DNA of 64,000 nt, from contig NZ_JACXAD010000006.1 in the NCBI RefSeq assembly GCF_014699115.1, forward strand, positions 62,001 to 126,000. Direction: 5' to 3'. Under the pieces are notes generated by a model, which saw nothing but the letters and a program-made list of their open reading frames with translations, had not been told where the DNA came from and did no database searches. Both the position numbers and the translations under genes were made by a program. The DNA is from Hymenobacter montanus (GTDB lineage Bacteria > Bacteroidota > Bacteroidia > Cytophagales > Hymenobacteraceae). Of the stretch, positions 57,462 to 64,000 are shown piece by piece. The stretch's first letter is position 1, and the number at the start of each line of letters is the position of its first letter.

Positions 57462-59204
57462 ATGATGCTACTTGCTGAACCTACCGCCGAGTCGGCCACC
57501 GACACCACCCGGCCGCCCCGCCAGTACCTGCCCGAAGACTTTATCGTAACCAACTGGGCAGCCATTGAGCCCTTCTTTCAGGAGCTGCAAAACCGCTCCT
57601 TGTCCAGCCCCGCCGAGCTGGAGCGCTGGCTGCTCAACCGCTCTGAGCTGGAAGCGGTGTTGAGCGAGGACCTGGCCTGGCGTTACATCCGCATGACCTG
57701 CGACACGCAGGACCCTTTGCGCGCCGAAGCCTTCCAGTATTTCGTGAACGAAATCGAGCCCCTGGTAGCACCCTACGACCACGCCCTGAACGAGAAGATG
57801 CTCGTTTCCCCGCATTTGAGCGGGCTTGACGAGCGCCGCTACGGGGTGTTCCTGCGCTCGGTGCGTCGGGCGTCGGAAATCTACCGGGTCGAGAACATCG
57901 CGCTCAAAACCGAAATCAGCACCAAGCAGCAGCAGTACGCGGCGACGGTGGGGGCCATGAACGTGACCCTCGACGGGCAGGAGCTGACGCTGCCCCAGGC
58001 CGCCGACCGCCTGAAAAACCCGGACCGGGCCGTCCGGGAAACGGCTTGGCGCTCCATTCAGGACCGCCGCCTAGCCGACGCCAAGCCACTGGGGCAACTC
58101 TTCACGGAGCTGGTGAGCCTGCGCCATCAAGTGGCTCTGAACGCCGGATTTATTAATTTCCGCGACTATATGTTTGCCGCGCTGGGTCGCTTCGACTACA
58201 CCCCGCAGGACTGCTTCGATTTCCATCGGGCCATTCGGGAGACGGTGGTGCCGCTCATCGACGATTTCGACCTGGAGCGCCGGCAAGACCTTCAACTGCC
58301 CGCCCTGCGTCCCTGGGACCTCGACGTCGACCCCAGCGGCCGGCCGCCGCTTCGCCCTTTCGGCACTGGCGAAGAGCTGGTGGAAAAGACCATCACCGTC
58401 TTTCAAAACCTCGACTCCTACCTCGGCGACTGTTTGCGCACCATGCGGCAGATGGGCCACCTCGACCTGGAAAGCCGCAAAGGCAAGGCGCCCGGTGGCT
58501 ATAACTACCCGCTCGACGAAACGGGAGTGCCGTTTATTTTCATGAACGCCACCAGCAGCCTCCGCGATGTAGTTACCATGCTGCACGAAGGCGGCCACGC
58601 CGTGCACTCCTTCCTCACCCGCGGCCTGCCTCTGGGAGCCGATAAGCACCCACCCTCCGAGGTTGCCGAGCTGGCCTCGATGAGCATGGAGCTGATGAGC
58701 ATGGACCAGTGGCACGTGTTCTTCCCCAACTCCGAAGAATTGCGTCAGGCCAAGAAAACCCACCTCGAAAGCGTACTCGAAACCTTCCCCTGGGTGGCTA
58801 CCATCGACAAGTTCCAGCACTGGGTGTACGAAAATCCTCACCACACCGAGGCCGAGCGCCACAGCTACTGGACCACGATTTTTGATGAGTTCAACCAGCG
58901 CACCGTCGATTGGCAGGGCCTGGAAGCCTACAAGCCCTTCCTCTGGCAGAAGCAGCTGCACCTCTACGAAGTGCCGTTCTACTACATCGAGTACGCCATG
59001 GCCCAGCTCGGCGCTATCGCCATGTGGCGGAACTATCGCCAGAATCCCACCCAGGCCCTCACCGGCTACAAGCGCGCCCTGGCCCTGGGCTACACCGCGC
59101 CCATCGGCCAGATTTACGCCGCCGCAGGTATTCGCTTCGATTTCAGCACCGACTACCTGCGCACCTTAGCCGATTTTGTGCGGGAAGAAATGGCGGCCTT
59201 GTAG
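57462..59204 (+). CDS. M3-family oligoendopeptidase (PepF-like)
   Basis: The 580-residue cytoplasmic zinc peptidase cuts oligopeptides. The zinc site is TMLHEGGHAVHSFL with His375, Glu376 and His379, and the third ligand lies in EVAELASMSMELMS (about Glu403). The helical N-terminal half contains IALKTEISTKQQQYAATVGAMNVTLDGQELTLPQAA, a typical M3 segment. Length fits the family (560-600). It stands alone, with a perfect palindromic terminator after it. Confidence 0.92.
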   Translation: MMLLAEPTAESATDTTRPPRQYLPEDFIVTNWAAIEPFFQELQNRSLSSPAELERWLLNRSELEAVLSEDLAWRYIRMTCDTQDPLRAEAFQYFVNEIEPLVAPYDHALNEKMLVSPHLSGLDERRYGVFLRSVRRASEIYRVENIALKTEISTKQQQYAATVGAMNVTLDGQELTLPQAADRLKNPDRAVRETAWRSIQDRRLADAKPLGQLFTELVSLRHQVALNAGFINFRDYMFAALGRFDYTPQDCFDFHRAIRETVVPLIDDFDLERRQDLQLPALRPWDLDVDPSGRPPLRPFGTGEELVEKTITVFQNLDSYLGDCLRTMRQMGHLDLESRKGKAPGGYNYPLDETGVPFIFMNATSSLRDVVTMLHEGGHAVHSFLTRGLPLGADKHPPSEVAELASMSMELMSMDQWHVFFPNSEELRQAKKTHLESVLETFPWVATIDKFQHWVYENPHHTEAERHSYWTTIFDEFNQRTVDWQGLEAYKPFLWQKQLHLYEVPFYYIEYAMAQLGAIAMWRNYRQNPTQALTGYKRALALGYTAPIGQIYAAAGIRFDFSTDYLRTLADFVREEMAAL

Positions 59205-59221
59205 AACCCGGAAGGCGGAAG

Positions 59222-59267
59222 ACAACAGAAAAGCGCGCGGCAAATTTGCCGCGCGCTTTTCTGTTGT
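59222..59267. terminator. 46-bp perfect palindrome terminator
   Basis: Two 23-base arms (59222-59244, 59245-59267) are exact complements without a loop. The core AAAAGCGCGCGGCAAA has the usual terminator form with an A-rich and a T-rich side. It follows the M3 peptidase stop by 17 bases. Confidence 0.82.
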
Positions 59268-59610
59268 ACACCTAGCAGTGCGTCCTACCACGCCAGCACT
59301 ACATTCATCCTACCTACCCGGTTTTCCCGACACATGCTAGCGCGCGTTATGCTCTTATGGCCGTTTACGTATTGCCGAAAAAAGGCCAAAGCGCAGAGAA
59401 GCCCGCTACGATACCTTCTCAGTCTCGGAGGCCCTGCACGACGGTTTAGAAGTAACCCCGCCAACCGAAAAGAACGCCTTCATCTTGCTGAAAAGAGCAT
59501 AACACGCGCTAAGAAATTGAGTGAATTAGCGACGTATTCCACTCGTATCCCTAATGTCAGGCTCCCCCTCTCCTGGGGAGAGGGGCCAGGGGTAAGGTTT
59601 CCCAGCCGGC
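59268..59610. other. Gene-free stretch with a CCCTCTCC-type repeat
   Basis: No convincing gene lies between the terminator and the lipoprotein stop at 59611. The repeat CTCCCCCTCTCCTGGGGAG with GGGGCCAGGGGTAAGGTTT (59561-59600) belongs to the family of 19247-19459 and 57277-57310 and lies directly beside the lipoprotein 3' end. Confidence 0.6.
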
Positions 59611-60237
59611 TCAGTTTTGCACCTCGAAAAGCGGCAGCGGCTTCATGTCCGCGTATTTGCCGCCCAGCGTCTGCAGCTCGGATTGGTGGAGCTGGAGGTA
59701 CGCGTTGTACTGCTTGACGGCGCGGTCGTACTGCACCCGGAAACCCACAACCCCCTCGTCGAGTTGCTGCAAGCCTTCGACGAAGTTGCGGGCATTTTCG
59801 GTGGGTGCATTGCCATTGGGCGCCGCCACGGGGTACACTGCGTGCAGAACGGAATCCTGGCTGGCGTCGTACTGGTCAATCAGGGCCGAGGAAGCCATGG
59901 TTTGCTGGGTGTAGCGGCGACTCTTGAGGCGGGCATTGGCCCGTTCCAGGCCTTGCAGCTGGGCGGCATTCATGCCCGGCTGGCCTTGCAGCTCGCGCAG
60001 GAGCAGCCGGGTAAGGCTGATTTTCTGGTCGTCGCTTTCGATCATGTTGCGCCACTTCAGGTCCACAGAATCGCGCAGCACATCAAGCTGGGCTTTGGCA
60101 GCTGCGGCCGAAGCAGGGTTTTTAGCCGCGGCCTGGCTGCCGTCGCGCTTGCAGGAGGCCGCGCCGCCGGTCAGAATCAACAGGGCCACAACCACCGACT
60201 TAAAAGGAGAAAGGATACATTTAGTGGAGTCCATCAT
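59611..60237 (-). CDS. Lipoprotein of unknown function (weakly LemA-like)
   Basis: The 208-residue protein has a lipoprotein signal (VVVALLILTGGAASC, Cys29 or so) and a mainly helical body with no recognised domain. The end, GVVGFRVQYDRAVKQYNAYLQLHQ...KPLPLFEVQN, recalls the last helix and tail of LemA proteins (YN...N.ALF..KP.FEV), but the similarity is weak. Two Met codons follow each other at the start (MMDS); either may be used. It lies 36 bases after paaD and may be read from the paa message. Confidence 0.6.
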   Translation of the reverse strand: MMDSTKCILSPFKSVVVALLILTGGAASCKRDGSQAAAKNPASAAAAKAQLDVLRDSVDLKWRNMIESDDQKISLTRLLLRELQGQPGMNAAQLQGLERANARLKSRRYTQQTMASSALIDQYDASQDSVLHAVYPVAAPNGNAPTENARNFVEGLQQLDEGVVGFRVQYDRAVKQYNAYLQLHQSELQTLGGKYADMKPLPLFEVQN

Positions 60238-60273
60238 TAGAAAAATAGGAATAGAACAATCAGCTCAAGAGCC

Positions 60274-60795
60274 CTACACCGGCTTGAACTGCTCGAATAG
60301 TTGGCGGCAATCGTGGCAGTAATGTACGGCGCGACACAACGTTGCCCCAAACGGCGTCCGCAGCTCGGTATTGTTGCCGTGGCAGTTGGGGCACTCCGCG
60401 TACTCCAGAAAATCCAGGTCCAGCACCTGGTGGTCGAGCACCGGGGGCGGCGAGAGCTTATGCTGCCGCAAGGCCTCGCGGCCGGCCTCGGTGAGCATGT
60501 CCGAACTCCAGGCCTCGCGCAAGCTGATGTCAACTTCCACCACCGGCACCCCGTGCGCCAGCAGAGTGCGCTCCACGTCGCGCTTCATGTAGTCCATGGC
60601 CGGGCAGCCCGCGAAGGTAGGCGTGAGGTGAACCCGCACGTTGCCCGTGGCCTCGTCAACTTCCACGCCCCGCACCACCCCCAGATCAACGAGTGAAATA
60701 GTCGGAATCTCCGGGTCTTTCACGGCTTGAAGCCACTCTAGGACTTGGTGCTTGGTGCATGGTGCTTGGTGCATGGTGCATGGTGCTTGGTGCAT
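60274..60795 (-). CDS. paaD: PaaD, Fe-S/zinc assembly factor of phenylacetyl-CoA epoxidase
   Basis: The protein (173 residues from the first ATG) combines a DUF59/MIP18 domain (VLEWLQAVKDPEIPTISLVDLGVVRGVEV, TPTFAGCPAMDYMK) with a C-terminal four-Cys ribbon (ECPNCHGNNTEL...CHDC). PaaD is needed to mature the epoxidase complex. The first 17 residues, MHQAPCTMHQAPCTKHQ, are translated from a tandem DNA repeat and are not family sequence; the start may be 60795 or 60774. The conserved part begins right at the repeat edge. Confidence 0.88.
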   Translation of the reverse strand: MHQAPCTMHQAPCTKHQVLEWLQAVKDPEIPTISLVDLGVVRGVEVDEATGNVRVHLTPTFAGCPAMDYMKRDVERTLLAHGVPVVEVDISLREAWSSDMLTEAGREALRQHKLSPPPVLDHQVLDLDFLEYAECPNCHGNNTELRTPFGATLCRAVHYCHDCRQLFEQFKPV

Positions 60796-60972
60796 AGTTG
60801 TTGGTGCTTGGTTGTTGGTGCCTGGTTAGAACGTCATGCTCATCTGGCGTCCGCTGAGTCGAAGAGGAAGTATCCGGTCGTGAGTATGAAATGAAGTGAG
60901 CGAGGTGCCTCAACTGCGCTTGGCAGGACGTTTTACCAAGCACTAGGCACCAAGCACCAACAACCAATAACC
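60744..60972. repeat. Inverted-repeat (MITE-like) element, copy B
   Basis: A tandem array of TGGTGCTTGGTGCA units (60747-60795) and GGTGCTTGGTTGTTGGTGCC form the left end. AAGCACTAGGCACC and AAGCACCAACAACC (60938-60966) form the inverted right end. The interior has TAGAACGTCATGCTCATCT and GGCAGGACGTT, as in copy A (50905-51108). It separates paaC from paaD, and its left end is the 5' end of the paaD coding sequence. Confidence 0.8.
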
Positions 60973-60977
60973 GAATA

Positions 60978-61727
60978 CTACCAATCAGCCGTGGGGTCGA
61001 GGCGAAATACTTCGGCCATCTCATCCAGCAGCGGCTGCAAAAACTCGGTATGCTGCCCCTGCCGCCCACCCGCTACGGGGGCCAGGCTGAGGACATCCGG
61101 CATTTCCAGCGCCGTTTGAGCCACTACCTTGGTGATGCTCTCCAGCCAGCGGCTCCGCAGTTCGTCTTCGCCAACAAACAAGCCGGTGCTAATAATTTCC
61201 GCCTCGGCGTCGGTTTTCTCAAAAATGCCCAGTGCGTAGGGCAGCGTAAAGTTGAGCGAGCGCTGCATCCGCTCGATGGCCTCCTCGGTGGCCGTGCCGA
61301 GGCGCTTCATCCAGGTATTGGCGTGCAAAACGTGATATTTTAGCTCGCCCCGCAGCTTGCGGGCCACTTGGGCCAGGGGCTCGTAGGTGCTGGTAGCCAG
61401 CGCCTCGAACCGCAGCAGCTCGGCGTGGTCGAACAGAAAATGACGCGTCAGGCTGAAGTCGTACTCCCCAATGGGCAGCTCCACCAGCTGGCAGCAATGA
61501 AACTGCGGCGCGTTGCGAGTGAAGGCCACCGTGTCGGGCTCGGCTTCGCCCAGCTGGTGCAGCAGCGAGTACAGCTGCAAGCTGTGGCCGAGCTTGTCCT
61601 GGGCCATGCTCGAGAAGGCGATGTCTTCTTCCAGAATGGGCCCCAGGCCGTTCCATTCCGAGTTGCGATGCCCCAGAATGAGCTGGTCGTCGGCGAGTCG
61701 ATAGAGTAAGTCGAGCTTGGGGTCCAT
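60978..61727 (-). CDS. paaC: Phenylacetyl-CoA epoxidase structural subunit PaaC
   Basis: PaaC is the catalytically inactive ferritin-like partner that stabilises PaaA. The 249 residues begin MDPKLDLLYRLADDQLILGHRNSEWNGLGPILEEDIAFSSMAQDKLGHSLQLYSLL, the usual start, and contain FLFDHAELLRFEAL and LKYHVLHANTWMKRLG. The ATG at 61727 is 4 bases after the end of paaB, so translation is coupled. The gene ends at the edge of repeat copy B. Confidence 0.92.
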   Translation of the reverse strand: MDPKLDLLYRLADDQLILGHRNSEWNGLGPILEEDIAFSSMAQDKLGHSLQLYSLLHQLGEAEPDTVAFTRNAPQFHCCQLVELPIGEYDFSLTRHFLFDHAELLRFEALATSTYEPLAQVARKLRGELKYHVLHANTWMKRLGTATEEAIERMQRSLNFTLPYALGIFEKTDAEAEIISTGLFVGEDELRSRWLESITKVVAQTALEMPDVLSLAPVAGGRQGQHTEFLQPLLDEMAEVFRLDPTADW

Positions 61728-61731
61728 GAGC

Positions 61732-62418
61732 TTACGAATTTTCGGCTTTGAATTTTTCGATGCGGTCCTGCACCTTGTAGGCAATGGCATCGCGATACTT
61801 TTTTTCCGGCGTAGTAGCCCAAATATCCCGGTCTTCGGCGTCGGAGCGCAGGAAGTCGGCCGACCGGGCGGCCCAGACATTCACCACCGGGCGCTGCTCC
61901 CCAAATGCCGCCTTGGCGACTTGCAGCGCGTGGCCCGGGGAGCTGGCGCGCACCTGGCCCACGTGCTGGTGCGCCTTGCCCCGCTTCTTAAGGTGGAAAA
62001 TATCGTAGTCGGTTTCACCCGCCTCACCTGCTTCAACAACCGTCCGTTCGGCGGCCGGGGCGCTCGTTCCCGGCGAGCTGGCGTCAGGGGCTGGTTCTTT
62101 GTGGCTGGTTACCAGCGGCAGCGTGTCGTAGGCCGACTCCTGGTCGCCCACGTAGGCCGTTACCGTGATGGCCGCCGTGGGCACGACCCATAAGCCGGTG
62201 CAGGCAAAGCGCCGGCTGTACTGCTCCTTGGCGAACAGAAAGGCTACGTCGGCTTCGGGCGCGTGCACAGGCCCTACGTACACGTAAGGAGCGCCTTCCT
62301 TCTTTTGGTGAAATACCTCGTAGGTGCCAAACTGGTCGAGGGCTTCCTTGGCGACCGCGGCGGCTGGCGCGTCGGAAAGTCCCAGGCGATTCATGCGCGG
62401 GTCGTGCGATTGGATCAT
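61732..62418 (-). CDS. paaB: PaaB with two tandem PaaB domains
   Basis: PaaB bridges PaaA and PaaC dimers in the epoxidase. Enterobacterial PaaB is about 95 residues; this protein has 228 and contains the domain twice: FGTYEVFHQKKEGAPYVYVGPVHAPEADVAFLFAKEQY (from 30) and YDIFHLKKRGKAHQHVGQVRASSPGHALQVAKAAFG (from 138), joined by an Ala/Pro/Glu-rich linker (about 105-135). The second copy continues into a charged helical tail. It lies between paaA (109 bases upstream) and paaC (4 bases downstream). Confidence 0.88.
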   Translation of the reverse strand: MIQSHDPRMNRLGLSDAPAAAVAKEALDQFGTYEVFHQKKEGAPYVYVGPVHAPEADVAFLFAKEQYSRRFACTGLWVVPTAAITVTAYVGDQESAYDTLPLVTSHKEPAPDASSPGTSAPAAERTVVEAGEAGETDYDIFHLKKRGKAHQHVGQVRASSPGHALQVAKAAFGEQRPVVNVWAARSADFLRSDAEDRDIWATTPEKKYRDAIAYKVQDRIEKFKAENS

Positions 62419-62527
62419 GATGAAGAAGCAAACAAGTTAGAACAGCCCGGCCGAGCGCAACAGCTCGCTCGCGGTATGCAGCCAAATCGGCAAGATGCTG
62501 GGCTCGGCCGGGCCGTTATTACTGCCT

Positions 62528-63520
62528 TTAAGCCAGCGGCCGGACGTACTGGGTTTTTGGCGTGCGCAGGGCGCGGCGTACCCAGGCCCCGTTTTCCTCG
62601 GCGGCGCGGCGCACGGCAATGCGCTCGGCGTTGCAGGGGCCGTCGCCGTTAATCACCCGCTTGAAGTCTTCCCAGTCGGGCTCGGTGAATTCCCACTGGC
62701 CGGTTTCCTCGTTTTTGCGCAGGTTGGGGTCGGGCAGGGTCAGGCCAATCTCCCAGATTTTGGGCACGTACATGTCCAGGAACTGATTGCGGCACTCGTC
62801 GTTGGAAGCCATCTTTACTTTCCAGCGCATCAGGATCTCGGTGTGAACCGACATCTTATCCGAAGGCCCGAAGAAGGTCATGATGGCCGGCCACCAGCGG
62901 TTGAGCGCGGCCTGCATCATCTGGCGCTGGATGGGCGTGCCGGTGGCCATGTGCACTACGGCATCGTGCCCGTACTTGAGGTGGAAGGCTTCTTCGGCAC
63001 AAATCCGGTCGAGGGCCCGGCAGTAGGGGCCGTAGCTGCCCTTGGCGTTGGCGAGCTGGTTGACGATGGCGCCGGCGTCGATAAGCCAGGAAATGACGTT
63101 GGAGTCGGCCCAGGTAGGCGTGGGATAGTTGAAGACGTTGGAGTACTTGCTCTTGCCGTTGATGAGGTCGGTAAGCATTTGCTCGCGGGTTTTGCCGAGC
63201 GTTTCGGCCGCCGAGTACAGCAGTTGCGCGTGGCCGACTTCGTCCTGCACCTTGGCCATCTGCGCCATTTTGCGGCGGAAGCCCGGGGCCCGCGTAATCC
63301 AGGTACCCTCGGGCAGCGAGCCGATGATTTCGGAGTGCGCGTGCTGCTCAATCATGCGGATGAGCTGCTTACGGTAGAGTGCCGGCATCCAGTCGTTGGG
63401 CTCGATTTTTTCGCCCCGCGCGATGCGGGCCTCAAACTCGGCCAGTAAAATCGGGTCTTCGTTTTCCAGGCCGGTGGCGGCCGTGGTCGGCAAGTCGTGG
63501 GTGCTAGCGGATCCGTACAT
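62528..63520 (-). CDS. paaA: Phenylacetyl-CoA epoxidase catalytic subunit PaaA
   Basis: The 330-residue diiron oxygenase epoxidises the ring of phenylacetyl-CoA. Diiron ligand segments are visible as [27 protein letters not shown] and [19 protein letters not shown] in the first half and [18 protein letters not shown] in the second, which give the E...EXXH pattern twice. The length equals the family norm. It is the first of paaA-paaB-paaC-paaD. A TetR-family gene lies 73 bases upstream in the same direction and may regulate the operon. Confidence 0.94.
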   Translation of the reverse strand: MYGSASTHDLPTTAATGLENEDPILLAEFEARIARGEKIEPNDWMPALYRKQLIRMIEQHAHSEIIGSLPEGTWITRAPGFRRKMAQMAKVQDEVGHAQLLYSAAETLGKTREQMLTDLINGKSKYSNVFNYPTPTWADSNVISWLIDAGAIVNQLANAKGSYGPYCRALDRICAEEAFHLKYGHDAVVHMATGTPIQRQMMQAALNRWWPAIMTFFGPSDKMSVHTEILMRWKVKMASNDECRNQFLDMYVPKIWEIGLTLPDPNLRKNEETGQWEFTEPDWEDFKRVINGDGPCNAERIAVRRAAEENGAWVRRALRTPKTQYVRPLA

Positions 63521-63593
63521 GGGGCAAGGGGGCGATAAGTGAGTGGATAAAGTAGTGAAGCTGGGGAGAAGGGCGACTAGCAGAGAGAAACAG

Positions 63594-64000
63594 TTACTGG
63601 CTCATTGCCGCTCGCTCATTAAGAAGACCACCAAGCAGTTGGTCGGCCAGTCGGTGGGCAATTTCATCGGGGGTTAGCTTGCCGTCGGGCCGATACCAGG
63701 CCGGCAGCCAGTTGAGACTGGCCAGCAGCGCGAGCGTGGCAAAGGCCGCATCGGGCGCGTGCAGCTCCGCCGTGGCAATGCCCCGCTGGATCAGGCTGCG
63801 AAAAGCGGCTTCGTACCGGTCGCGCAAGGCCAGAAACTCGCTACGGGCCGGCTCGCTCAGGTGGCGCCACTCGTGCAGAAACACCGCCGAGGCGGCGCTG
63901 TCACGGGTGAGCACCCGCACGTGGGCCTCAATGGCTTGGCGTAACTGCGTGGCGATAGGAGCGGAGGTAGCAGCCGTAGCCGCCTCGAAACCGGCGAAAA
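63594..64000 (-). CDS. TetR-family regulator, C-terminal part (partial)
   Basis: The frame is open to the right edge, so the N-terminus with the helix-turn-helix is outside the window. The visible 134 codons read like a TetR/AcrR ligand domain: [57 protein letters not shown] and [40 protein letters not shown]. These segments are typical of regulators of acyl-CoA metabolism. Position directly before paaA suggests a PaaR-like role, responding to phenylacetyl-CoA, but that is inference. Confidence 0.78.
   Translation of the reverse strand, partial: FAGFEAATAATSAPIATQLRQAIEAHVRVLTRDSAASAVFLHEWRHLSEPARSEFLALRDRYEAAFRSLIQRGIATAELHAPDAAFATLALLASLNWLPAWYRPDGKLTPDEIAHRLADQLLGGLLNERAAMSQ

Noticed and set aside
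58071-58961. A 296-codon frame on the minus strand.
   Set aside because: It is antisense to the M3 peptidase gene with its intact HEGGH site.
60747-60795. A CRISPR-like short tandem array.
   Set aside because: The units are contiguous 14-mers without spacers, so this is a tandem repeat inside the MITE-like element.
62495-63448. A 317-codon open frame on the plus strand.
   Set aside because: It is the antisense shadow of paaA; composition is typical of shadow frames.

Overview
The window looks like chromosomal DNA of a high-GC Bacteroidota, most likely a Hymenobacter-like member of the Cytophagales. The reasons are the GC-rich codon use, a type IX secretion pair (PorV-like and PorU-like), several Bacteroidota-type promoter boxes (TAnnTTTG), LytTR signalling, PspC/PadR and DUF1223/DUF2911/DUF1343 genes typical of the group, and almost no Shine-Dalgarno sequences. 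I see no rRNA, no tRNA, no CRISPR array and no prophage. The assignment is inferred from gene content only.

Layout. 1-6 kb: the end of a PhoH-type ATPase, decayed IS5-family fragments, a secreted DUF1223 protein, a DM13 lipoprotein with an outer-membrane partner, a broken DUF5996 gene, an ECF-type sigma factor with a tiny zinc-finger protein, and a near-complete but frameshifted IS5-family element (4831-5631). 6-14.4 kb: ComEC-like protein, an ArsR-type regulator divergent from an alpha/beta hydrolase and ABM gene, an Imm21-like orphan, rlmD and an SDR. 14.5-23 kb: subtilase lipoprotein, a mosaic PIG-L deacetylase, aspartate kinase, DUF2911 protein and an orphan ExbD-like protein. 23-29 kb: a TetR regulator and a type-I-secretion-like operon (ABC, HlyD, TolC) whose ABC ATPase has lost key residues. 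29-33 kb: frameshifted pullulanase and a LytS/LytTR pair. 33-36 kb: isc operon (iscS-iscU-unknown-iscA). 36-39 kb: methylmalonyl-CoA epimerase, TsaC-like protein, CCA-adding enzyme and a decayed M23 peptidase. 39-42 kb: PadR with a large PspC-GIN membrane protein. 42.6-49 kb: PorV2/PorU2. 49-56 kb: folA, fmt, namZ, a LolE-like permease, an orphan and an M23 peptidase. 56-64 kb: paaE, an M3 peptidase, a lipoprotein, then paaABCD with a TetR-family gene upstream.

How genes work together. paaA-D plus the detached paaE encode the five parts of phenylacetyl-CoA epoxidase; the TetR-family gene at the right edge is its likely regulator. The isc genes build Fe-S clusters that PaaE and RlmD need. PorV2 and PorU2 are expected to act together in T9SS substrate maturation.

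The most unusual layer is non-coding. At least four families of inverted repeats sit in intergenic gaps, several exactly at gene boundaries. One copy lies between paaC and paaD and supplies the start codons of paaD; another borders the GTG start of aspartate kinase. The other standout signals are a low-GC block inside the PIG-L gene, the degenerate ABC ATPase and a tandem duplication inside PaaB.
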